Of a stretch of DNA of 64,000 bases, positions 25,959-36,365 are shown one piece after another. The stretch lies in the NCBI RefSeq assembly GCF_043641665.1, contig NC_092181.1, forward strand, positions 14,541,963-14,605,962, in the 5' to 3' direction. The stretch comes from Enoplosus armatus (Eukaryota > Chordata > Actinopteri > Centrarchiformes > Enoplosidae). The notes under the pieces are model-generated. The model was given only the letters and a program-made list of their open reading frames with translations, searched no databases and was not told where the DNA came from. The position numbers and the translations under genes are program-made. How positions within the stretch are numbered: the first letter of the stretch is position 1; the number at the start of each line of letters is the position of its first letter.

Positions 25959-26786
25959 TTGCACTGCACACACACAGTCACACACATTTATACTGCACAC
26001 ACATACACAGTGCAGATGCAGCCCCAGTAGGTTGTCTGTATGTTTTCTTCTCTCCCCTGTGACGGTGGGCTTTGAAGAGTCCTAGAGGGAGCTCTGGCCC
26101 ACTTGGACTTAATCCTATTAATGGCTGCTGTCAATCACACAGAAAAAAACTGCCGCACACGTGCAGACACATTCAACACACACACACACACGCTCGAGCA
26201 TTTACTTGTTCACGTACCTGCTGACATGCATGTGCACACTTTAAACGCTGATATATACCGTGCGCCCACATGGACGCAGATTCTCCATACAAACACACGC
26301 ACACGCATAAACACACTCAAGTGCACGCATGCATGCTCACAGGCAGACACTTAGACACACAAACACCAAGGGCTTTGCTTTCACACCAAGAGATGAATTT
26401 CAGTCAAAGGTATTTGCATCAATGTCTAAAGAATAAGTCGACATATGCAAATCATGCTGTTTATACTTAGCAAGGATTAGTTGAAACAAAGACAGTTTAG
26501 CTTGAGGACACACAGCAGCGAGCACTCCATCGCTCCCACTGAGCCGTGTCTTGTCATTATTTCAGGGTTGTGTAGACAAATAAAAGAGAATGGGAAAGCA
26601 TAGAAATGTATGTAAACCCCAGAAAAATGTATCTTTTCTGTGGTTGAGAGTATATTTCTGGCATGAACAGTGTTAAACCTGATAGAGTGGACTTGTTGAT
26701 CATGTTGCCGCTGGAAAAAATGCTACAATTGTCGCTGCAGATGACCTCAAATTAATGGTGGCAAATATGGACATTTCACAGTGTTG

Positions 26787-27562
26787 AAGGTAAGGCTGTT
26801 ATTGTTCTATATTTTTCCTGTCAACAAATACCATGAAAAGACAACAACTAAAATATATAAGTCCATTCCTTAATACTTTCTGTACCTGGCACTGGGGGTA
26901 TTATCCCAAAGTTATTTATTCCTACTAAAAACGAACACATTTTTAATGAAAAGCTAACTCGTTTCTTAAAGTGGCCGGACACTGTAGTTTTTAGCAAATG
27001 TCACTCAAACAGGAGTAAATAGTGCATTTGGCGTTTTTTTAGCTACATTTCAGAAATAAAGTACAATGCCCATAGTCAGAAAGTGTGACAGAAACGTGTC
27101 ATGCAGTGCAACGATGTAGCTCATTTATGTGCTTTTAATAGTTTTTTGGACAATGATAGGAAAACCAGCTGCACAGCCCAGCCTGTGCAATATTCATTTA
27201 TTGAGGCAACTTTTTTAGTCAGGAACCTTTTTCAAGAGTCCCAAGGGAAGTGGTTCCCTGACCAAAAGTTCGCCTCAATAAAATTGCACCAACTGGAGTG
27301 TGCGGATGGTTTTGCTATCATATATTAAGCCTCGGCTCCAGCACCTCAGAAATAGCCTTTATTTGGTGAGCAGTGAATTTTATATACTGGACATAAATTT
27401 AAGTTTTTGGACAACAATGGAGCTTTATAGCACAGAGGGAAAAACGATATCAGGCTTTGACTCCACAGGCAGAACTTGGGTCAATTCATTGTAGGTTTTT
27501 GTTTTTTTCATGGGATTTATTGACAGTAAGAAAAACTTAGAATATTGCAAGCCTTATCCTTT
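26787..27562. mobile_element. Foldback / MITE-like element with ~55-bp terminal inverted repeats
   Basis: The left end (26787-26840) begins AAGGTAAGGCTGTTATTGTT and ends ACAAATACCATGAAAAG. The right end (about 27505-27562), reverse-complemented, begins AAGGATAAGGCTTGCAATAT and ends AATAAATCCCATGAAAA. The two match along their whole length with scattered mismatches and small gaps. Between them lies about 660 bp without coding capacity, including a separate hairpin at 27184-27291. The exact boundaries and target-site duplication are unclear. I recall parts of the interior (TTTTTGGACAACAATGGAGC) from repeats in other fish sequences. Confidence 0.65.
27184..27291. repeat. Inverted repeat (hairpin), ~40-bp arms, 24-bp loop
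   Basis: Left arm 27184-27227 runs TGTGCAATATTCATTTATTG to GTCAGGAACC. Right arm 27252-27291 runs GGTTCCCTGACCAAAAGTTC to AATTGCACCA. After reverse-complementing the right arm, the two align with one four-base gap and a few mismatches. The arms would form a strong stem in single-stranded DNA or RNA. It sits inside the foldback element. Confidence 0.75.
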
Positions 27563-28614
27563 AAAATATCTTTTGCACTTTAAAAATGTCTTGTCTCTGC
27601 TTTAACTCAGAAGACCCACATTTCAGACACGAGCACTGGCCAAACGCTTTGGCAGTTCGAGTGAGAGATCACCTTTTAAATCTCTCTCCTCTCTCCTCTC
27701 ACCCTCTCCTTCTCCTTCCTTCCATCTATCCACCTCTTTCGCCACTCTCTTGTTCTTGGCCCAAATGTAAAAATCGATATCCTTTTGTTTCAACCCCCTG
27801 AGGCAATGAGAGTGTCTGAATAAGATTGTCTGTACTGTCTGTGGCTGCCAAGTTTCTGTCACCACTTACACAACTAATGACAGACACATTAACATACGCT
27901 TGCCAGGTCACAAATTTTTGCATGTGCGCATAGACAGAGCTAAATATTGGCGCGTACTGCATGTGCGTGAGTGTTTATGTCATGTGTCTGTATGAAGAGG
28001 TGCTGTGTGACTGCACATGCTTGTTTGGAAAAAAGTGACAGAAATATGAGCAGAATGAGTCCTTCGGAGGCATGTTAAACACGGTGCAGTTTTATAGGTG
28101 AGGCAGCTGATATAAACAGATGGATTAAAAGGTGACAGACGAGACAGGACGGTGTGTGCGAGTCAGAGCATTTACTGCTGCTTATGAAGGCAGAGTGGCT
28201 TTTTAATTGGAATACAGATAGACCCCTTATTTGAATTGCGTGTGTGAGAGTGTGTGTGTTTGTGTCATAATGCTCTCTTTATGCCCAGCGGGGACTCTGT
28301 AAGGCAACACTGTAAGACATCTGATCCAAAGCCAGTCTGGACAGCTGCCTTACAATACTGCGTATTGATCCCCTCGCGCTTCAATTAACCCTCTCTTCAA
28401 AATTTACATTCATGCTCACGAAGGCGGGCATGATGCAGCCATTGAAAAACTAATAAACTAACACTCATATTAACACAATAATGACCCACTGCCCTAAGCA
28501 CTCCCCTTTTACAAACACAAAAACGCATGGAGTCCTTCAAATCCTCAGCCACCACTGAGACACACATCCTGACTGAATGTGTGCTTAAGGTCTAAGCATA
28601 GCCTGCGGTGATAT

Positions 28615-28616
<2 letters not shown>

Positions 28617-28665
<49 letters not shown>
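28617..28665. repeat. (TG)n microsatellite
   Basis: About 24 uninterrupted TG units. Confidence 0.97.
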
Positions 28666-29248
28666 CATTAGAGGGGACATTTTCATTAAATGTCACTTAT
28701 ATATCAGTCTTCTCTCTAAGCTAGCGCCTGCCATTATCAATGTAGTACCCTCAGGTACCAGCACCACACAGATGTTGGTACACTGGCTACGAATTTCTGC
28801 CTCTACGTGTCATCACTCAGGGCATTTGTATGCCTGTGTGTGTGTGTTCGTGTGTGTGTGTGTGCTTGTGTGTGATGTGGTGAAGGGCAGTATTAAGTAG
28901 AGCCCGGGCAGAGTGTCATTGAGCTCATTCAGATTCTTTGCAGCATTCGTGTAACCATGACGCTCCTCCAGCCAATGAGAGAGCTAAGGGAGGGAGGACA
29001 GGGTTGCTATGGTTATCGTGACAGGGAGAGCAAGGAAGGTGGTGCTGTGCCTCGCTTTTCAGGGATGTTGTAGGTCTGTGTTTGAAGTGCGGGTAGCTAT
29101 GTGTGTTCATACATTCACATGTGTATGCACGTGTGTATGTGTGCTTTTAAGAACTGATTTGGAAGGCCTTGAATGCCCGTGTATTCTTCAATAAAAACTG
29201 CAAACAGTCCGCAATCACTGGGCCACAAACTACAGACGGTATCAGATT

Positions 29249-29310
29249 TAATATATTTTATTTGTTTATTCGACAGGGACAATACATATATTATGTATAT
29301 TGCACCAGAT
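29249..29310 (-). repeat. Probable retroelement 3'-tail remnant
   Basis: TTTATTTGTTTATTCGACAG followed by GGACAATACATATATTATG is a signature I associate with the antisense 3' end of a common fish retroelement. Only this short stretch is recognisable; flanking sequence to about 29420 may belong to it. Confidence 0.4.
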
Positions 29311-30102
29311 ATAGCTGCAATTCTCAGATGAGGTGCTTTGGCACGCAATATGAAGCTGTGTAAAATTAAACGCAATAAAATCTACATTACAATTACAGTC
29401 GGGCTACGTGATAACAAAGACGAACAACACAAGTGAACACCTCAGCTGATAACCTATCTATCAAGGGATGATGGCTGATGCACACAGGGATCTATGCTCC
29501 CATGAACAGAGAATAACAACATCCAAGCTACACCACAACAACCAAAATCCCTGGGAACATCCAGCCCCACACCATCAATACCACAGCACCCTACTCTAAT
29601 CACAAGACAATATGTATCTAGTGTGTTAATAAACACAATTAAGGAATAAGCACACATAAAACCGCCACATTTCTTCTATGATGCTGAATATAGTCAGTGC
29701 TGGGACCATACCTTTTTAGTTTTTGGATGACAACAGAGTTTTAAGCTACACCAGGGTGTAACTACATGGACAGTAATTGTTAGCAGAATAAGATAAAATA
29801 CCAGAATGTTGGTTTTGGTATAGTATACATGGTTTTAGTCATAGGTTTTGTTGTCAAAGGTTAGAAAAGATAAAATAACTCCAGCGTTACTCAACACATG
29901 CAAGTAGTACAAGTATTACACACATCTGCAATATTTTTTAATCTATTAATTAAATGAAATCACTTACTGATAGTATACTTTTAATAAAAATACCATTAGG
30001 TCATGTTCTTAGGACAAATATTTTAATAACATACAGCAAAAACCTAAAATGTCACATTATAGTACTGATAGATCAGACATAGATAGATAGACATTTTGAC
30101 TT

Positions 30103-30280
30103 GTCACAGCAGGAAAAGCACAGGTGTAAATGATAACATTAGAAAAGACTGCATTCCATTTAGGTGAGCTAGTTTCAGGGTCCTGGTATTTTGCATGCAG
30201 GCTCAGTGTCATGGTTTACTGGGACACTTGATGTGACTGAGCCTTAATAAAATTTGTTTCACCTGTGCTTTTCCTGCTGC
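30103..30280. mobile_element. MITE-like element, copy B (well-preserved terminal inverted repeats)
   Basis: The left end 30107-30126 is CAGCAGGAAAAGCACAGGTG. The right end 30260-30279 is its perfect reverse complement. Left-flank similarity to copy A extends outward through GTCAC and TTTTGAC. The interior is collinear with copy A but shorter. At about 175 bp with perfect 20-bp ends, it can fold into a long hairpin. Superfamily unassigned. Confidence 0.8.
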
Positions 30281-30559
30281 AAGGTGAGGCATCCCAGAAG
30301 CAGAGCGGCAAGCTCATATTCTCTTGAAGCACTTTTTTTGTTGTTGTGCTTTTTGGTTGCAGTGTGTGTTGTCTTGGAATTTGAATGGGAATATGAAGAG
30401 CACATGCCCCATCATATCATATGCCTCTCTGCACCACAGAGTCACCACTACAGTTCTCATCTGTGGCGCAGAAGCTGCCACTGATTCCTTTTGTGATGAT
30501 CGCCAGACATTCAGTTTATAGGATATCTAGACTGGATTAGTCAATGGCAACTTGATTTC

Positions 30560-30606
30560 TGTTCGGTCTTGGAGATGTTTCATCATCTAAGAGGCTTCAT
30601 CAGTTA
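30560..30606 (-). ncRNA. Hammerhead-ribozyme-like core in a Penelope-type retroelement remnant
   Basis: On the minus strand 30603-30597 reads CTGATGA and 30581-30577 reads GAAAC, 15 bases apart, with GCCTCTTAGATGAT between them. CUGAUGA...GAAA is the conserved catalytic core order of hammerhead ribozymes. The surrounding words (GATGAAGCCTCTTAGATG and GAAACATCTCC) resemble a very common fish repeat that I associate with Penelope-like retroelements, whose terminal repeats carry hammerheads. In this copy stem II pairing looks damaged and stems I/III are not evident, so self-cleavage is unlikely. A chance match of the core motif cannot be excluded. Confidence 0.35.
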
Positions 30607-31146
30607 TATTCATTAAACCAGCAAGGAAATAAAGCAACAGCAGTAAAAAAAAAAAAATCAGTCTCATTGGAATTAATGACATTGTTTCCTATTTCAGTAC
30701 GGTAATATTGGATGTATGCATTAAATTTGTCACTTCTGAGAATATTTAAGCATTACCATCTTTGAATAATCTCTGCAGCACTAAATGCCTGTTGAAATTG
30801 CCAGGCAATTACTCTCTATCTAGAGTGATGTCTAAAACCACTAAATGCAAAACAGTAATTACCAAGTCGACTTGCGACAGTGGACATGCCCTTATGAAAA
30901 ATCTTCAGTGATGCAATTGTTTTCGTATAGTGTGGATAATTAGGCTATATGACAAGGCTACAAATGCAGTTTTAGTTGAACACAAATCTGTGCTTGTACA
31001 ATTTGGCCTCCAGTGCACACATTTTAAAGACAGCCCCAAAAATAAGTCTCGTATTCCAGTATTTTAGTAGGTGGGAGAAACAGTTATTATAATGTCATAC
31101 ATCATCTTTGTACTAATGTGTGTGTTTTTTGTGTCTGTGTGTCTAG

Positions 31147-31360
31147 CCTACGGCCGTGCCCCGATCCCCATGGCAGTGGTGCGCCGGGAGCTGTCCTGTG
31201 AGTCCTACCCCATCGAGCTGCGCTGCCCGGGCACAGATGTCATCATGATCGAGAGCGCCAACTACGGCCGCACCGATGACAAGATCTGCGACTCAGACCC
31301 CGCCCAGATGGAGAACACACGGTGCTACCTGCCTGATGCATACAAGATCATGTCGCTCAG
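31147..31360 (+). CDS. adgrl3: adgrl3 coding exon 2: first part of the SUEL/RBL lectin domain
   Basis: Encodes (A)[17 protein letters not shown] through YKIMSL plus two bases of the next Arg codon (residues 19-90 of the joined protein). The galactose-binding-lectin (SUEL/RBL) fold begins at [17 protein letters not shown]. The [13 protein letters not shown] and [11 protein letters not shown] motifs follow, giving four of the domain's eight cysteines. [16 protein letters not shown] and DSDPAQMEN distinguish it from latrophilins 1 and 2, which have (S/A)GLPFG-type starts and DADPFQMEN. Acceptor TGTGTCTAG at 31146, donor CAG|GTCAGT, entry phase 1, exit phase 2. The exon is GC-rich against AT-rich flanks. 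It reads SLR where I recall SQR in mammals. Confidence 0.96.
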
Positions 31361-33166
31361 GTCAGTGTACAGTATGTGTACATGTGTTTGCGTAAGTGTT
31401 GCCCGTGATAGTGTGAAATCCAGTGCTGCTATATAGCTCTTGTGTCGAAAGTTTCCCTCAAGTCTCCCATTTCCAAATTTTACAATTTAACAAAACCACA
31501 GTGAAAATAATTAATTCTCTGTATTGCATTGTTAATTACATTTGTCCCATGGTACGCTTTGGTGCAAAATGCACAAGGCCTCATGGCACAAAGAGCTTTA
31601 GCCAAAACAGGAATACTTGTTTTAGTTGAGTTGTTTTACTTATTCGTACAGCCAAAGAGACCGACAGCTGTGCTGTGTCAGCTGTTCATTTAGTATTCAT
31701 GCTGGTGAAGTGTCAACGTTAAGTTCTGCATTACTCACACGTTAACCCACTTTCACAAAGTTGACAGCACGCAACAACAGGATAACAACGACACAACAGC
31801 GCAAGCACACCTGTCAGATGTAGTGTGATGGAAAAAAGGAGAAAGGTGATGAGAAATCTGTGGAAACCAGTGTAACCCGTGAGCACCACCTTACGCTGCT
31901 GCTCTCAGTTCCTGTGCATGCGGTACAATGCCATACAACTGCAGAACCTTATCAGACAATGGAAATTACTCAGGTAACACTTCCTCTACAGCTGGCCAGT
32001 GTGATCGCCTCCTCTCCTGACAGCGCAGCTAGGAGAACAGCAACTGAAGCCAAGAAGAACGCTCCACAGAGTTGGCAGTTTATCATTGAACAAGGGTTAC
32101 AATACACGCGTAGTATTGTAGTATAACAACAGTATAACAACCCCTGAGGCATTCACTGCTGCTTCACATGCCAACAAAACAGCCACAAAATAAGCATGAG
32201 ACTTGAGATATAGGTTAGGTATCATAGTTATGTTAGCCAACAATGCCCTGACTCCCACCCATGTTTAAAGAGTGCTTAACTGAGTCTCAGGGGCCTAAAC
32301 TGGATAATTAGGAGCTTGATAGAATATGTAAATTGTGGATGAAAGACAGAAATGATCATCACTAATATACAATGTAAAATTTTGTATCAGCAAGTTATTT
32401 TTCCACCTATCAGCTCTGTGAGAAGAAAATGTTTTTTGGTTGCAAGATGTATTAATGCTGTCTGCTTCTGCTGCTCTCGTACCTCCTCTTTCCTCATTTA
32501 ACCCTGCACAGCGCTCGCTATTTCTCCAAATTACAAATTGAACTTTTAATAACAGGAGACAGAGCGCTGTTTTACTTACTGCTTGAGTGATTTGAATTTT
32601 GTTCTTAATGAACATTTTGTTAACACTTACTTTGGTCCACAAAGTTCTCAAGTTTTACTGGTGCTAGCTATAATTATGAAGAAGTGGTCTTTTGGTTTTT
32701 GGTTAGTTGTGTTGTTAATGGTCTTTTATAGCACTGTGGTCTCTATACAGTGCCAACTTCTTGTATTGGGCAGGTATGATGATGAGACTTAACTGGAAAA
32801 TAATAGCAGAACAAAAATAGCAATGAGGGGAAAGGAATGCTCTGTGTAATGAGAATGTCTGGATATAAATAATTCATTAATGTCACCATTAGTATCTCAG
32901 TTTTTCAGATCACGTGTTACTCTGACTTTGAGGGCTCTTTCCTGCTGTCTCATTATTTTCTCTCTCATCTTTTTTCTGTCTCAATATTGCTGACATCTTT
33001 CTCTCTCTCGCTCGCTCCACTGTCTCTCTATCAAACCACCTGTCCGTGTCATGTGGTGGTGCTCTGACTGCGATTGCTTTGGCCTGCCTCGGCCTCTGCA
33101 CTCGCTCTGGCAGCTGCAGTTTGTGTGGCCACTCTCCTACAGCCCTAGCCATCCATAATTTATACA

Positions 33167-33174
<8 letters not shown>

Positions 33175-33234
<60 letters not shown>
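33175..33234. repeat. (CA)n microsatellite
   Basis: About 29 uninterrupted CA units. Confidence 0.97.
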
Positions 33235-33235
<1 letters not shown>

Positions 33236-33655
33236 CATGTGCCACACACACACACGCATACACTGCCCAGGGGCTACACCAGACTTTAAGCTCCAATTAG
33301 CAGAGCCAGAGGCCAAACTTAATCTTAAGGGATCCTCTATGGAGGTGACTCAGACCGGAAACAACTGTTTATCACATATATTTTCAGTGTTTGTGTGTGC
33401 TGAAGGCTGTATCAGGGGTTTTACACACAATGCAGTGGGTTTGGGTGTGCTTTTTCCCATACTCACTTCTCTTCTTCAGTCTGTTTCAGCCTGTCTGGTT
33501 TCCACTCTGTCGTTCCCTCCATGTCTGTATCGTCTCTGGTTTTCAAGCCCAGCTCAACTGGCTGATAAAATCAGAGCATGTTCCGCCTGCCCAGTGTTTC
33601 CTCAGTATCACATTCTCTCTTTGTTTTCCTCTCTACCACTCTCCAAGGCCAGGGA

Positions 33656-33686
<31 letters not shown>

Positions 33687-36324
33687 CGCGCGTATGTTTG
33701 TGTGCGTGCGTGTGCGCCCATACCACATAATTGGTCTTGATATCAAAGCCTCATATCTCCAGAGGGTCTCACAAGGCTTCTCAGGCAACCTAGAGAGGAC
33801 CTGATATCGCTGCATTTCCCAGATTATCTCCCCATTGGGATACACTGGGTTGAAAGGGAAACAAAGCCGTGGCCATGAAAGTTACGCTTAATCTGTTTTA
33901 GCGATATACTGGCCTCAGTTCAATGACTCACTCCGTTTTATCGCGTTTTGAACTGAAATGCCTCTATTTTAAAATGGCTACTGAGCAGTCTTTGTTTTAA
34001 GGCCTGTTGCGGCTTACTTCAACTTTATATAGGTTTTACCTTTATTATTTAATCAAGAAAATGCGCATGTGATTTCAATTTGTATTGTTTTATTAGGCTC
34101 TACTCTACCCTACTCTCCTCCACTGCACTCTTATGTGTTTTCCTAAAAATCGGAATCAATTTCATTGTATTTTTCAAAGCAGCCGTGTTGGCTACAGTCA
34201 GGGTGTGGTTAGGTTGAGTGTACATTAAAGTGTCACTGGGGAGAGTTATATCAGGACAACAGAAGCATTTGAAGGTTTGGGTTGTTCAAATTCTGCTCAG
34301 GGAGAGAGCTGCAAGCCAAAATGGTGGAGTGCCTGCAAGTTATAGCGATCTACTGACATAAAAGTGACTTGATGGCTTCTACGGAGATGCTTCACAATGC
34401 ACTCCTTGTCCCTTACTGATACTTGAGTGCTTCATGGACCGAGTACCTTTCAGCGCGCTCTGTCTCATTCTGTCTCTCGATCTCACACACGCACACCTGC
34501 ATTCAGGCACTTGAGGTGGCAAGTGTGAACACAGAATGTATACAGTTCACACAGGCACACAAACTCTGTTTTGCTGCCTCTGCCACAGCTACCTTGTTAG
34601 AAAATTACTTCTGGACTTCAAACAGACTTTCCCCTGACACTTCTCTACTGCCTCTCCCACCTTGTCACCTTGTTTGCCCTTCACCCTTTCTTTTTCTCTG
34701 TTTCTCTCTATTGCTCTCCTATCCCTCTTGAAGAAGTCCCTCAACACAAAGGAAAGGAAGACAAGGGTAGGGAGTTGTTCCCCCTTCTCTTCAGCTCCCC
34801 GTCTCTCCTTTGCTTTTCAAAGTGTTAAATAACAACATACTTCATCTCTTATTCTGAAGTATATATATTATATATTAATCTGTCACTCTCTTGATATCTC
34901 CATTTTTGTCACTCCATTTCCAGGTTTATTCCTCCCTCTTCTCATTCCTCAAACTGCGTCTCGCCCCCACTTCTCACCCTCACTGTCACTTTTCCTTTCC
35001 CAGTCAACATCTATTTTAGTTTTCATCGCTCTTTCCTGTTTTTCCATTCACTCCTTTCTTTCCCCAGCTCAGGGAAAAGGTGGGGTGGGGTTGAGGCTGA
35101 AGTGCACAGGCTTATGGGGTTCAACATGTTGCCTGATTTCACAGTATTCTATATCGACCATCTTGACCGAATGGACCAGGTTTGAAGGCCAGAGAGACAG
35201 TCTCTAGATGAAATGCCAGCATTCAGTGGCCACAGGGAACCTAGGTGCACCATTGCGCACACACCAATGAATACACATGCATTCATGAACATTCTTACTC
35301 ACTCATGCATGCCTGCTCACACACTCTCTTGCCCACATACACAAACACACACTCAGAGAGAAATTGAGAGAGTTGCTCAACAGTTCCCCAGCTTGGTCAA
35401 CTTCTTCTGGCAGCCTGTCTCTTTAGAACTGAGTCTCAGCCTTCAAAGCACCAGGCTAGTGTGCTAGTGTGCGAACACATTTGTGTGTACGTGCCTGTGT
35501 GTGCGCGTGCGCATGTGCGAATGCGTACATCTATAGTTGCTTTGCTTTTGCATGCGTGTTGGCGAGCGTGCACCCCACGTTTGAACCATTGAGACTGTAA
35601 AGAAACCTCTGAAGTTATTTTCCTTTGATTCTCTGAATTATACAAAAACACTTGAATCATAGACTGCAATCTAGTGCTAGCCATGTGCTGCAACACGGGA
35701 CTGCGTAACCAGTGAACTATGCCATTCTGGCACTTTTTTTTTCAAGCATACCTGCCCTTCATCTGTCTCCTCCATTTGAGTCTAATCCATTTTTGTAAAC
35801 ACAGGAGGCGAAGAGAGAGAGGTGGAATAGATAATGGCAGAGACACGGATACATAAATGCTCTAAACCTTACATAAATCATACATTTTTGATCATTATTC
35901 CAACCAAGTGACTCCGAATGCAAAAACAGTATTATCTGCTAAATTGAAGTTTTGCTCTGAGGTGACTGAGGCTGTGACTACTGGTTTGTGTATGTGTGTG
36001 CGTGTGTGTGATGTCTTGCAGAGGTGGACTCACCAGGATATTTACAATTATTTCTACCTATTATATCTATCTCTGACTTTTTCTCTCTTCTGTTCACTGA
36101 TCTTCTCCCCTCCCTCCATTAACTATCCTGCTTCCCACTGAATGAGGTCATATCTGGAAATGTCCTACTTAATGTATGTATGTGTGTGTGACTGCGTGTG
36201 TGTGCGTGCGCTGCCACCCTCATATAGTCACCACGGTTACAGGAGATGCCCTGCGGCACCCTAGGGGCCCAACTGTCACCCTTGCTCAGTGCGGTAATTA
36301 GGGCCCACACACATACATACATAT

Positions 36325-36326
<2 letters not shown>

Positions 36327-36363
<37 letters not shown>
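36327..36363. repeat. (CA)n microsatellite
   Basis: About 18 CA units. Confidence 0.95.

Positions 36364-36365
<2 letters not shown>

Larger units (their letters stand above)
25065..31146 (+). other. adgrl3: adgrl3 intron 1 (6.1 kb)
   Basis: Donor GTAAGA at 25065, acceptor ...TGTGTCTAG ending at 31146. Contains CA microsatellites (25928-25957 and a mixed CA-rich stretch to 26350), a (TG)n tract at 28617-28665, two copies of one inverted-repeat element (25293-25483 and 30103-30280), a foldback element (26787-27562), a probable LINE tail (29249-29310) and a hammerhead-like remnant (30560-30606). No additional exon was found. Confidence 0.85.

Noticed and set aside
31860..32126. 88-residue + strand ORF in intron 2
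   Set aside because: No splice context, no recognisable family, ordinary intronic composition.
33168..33804. 190- and 137-residue ORFs on the + strand
   Set aside because: They start in or end in CA/TG tracts; the middle has pyrimidine-rich intronic composition and no known domain.
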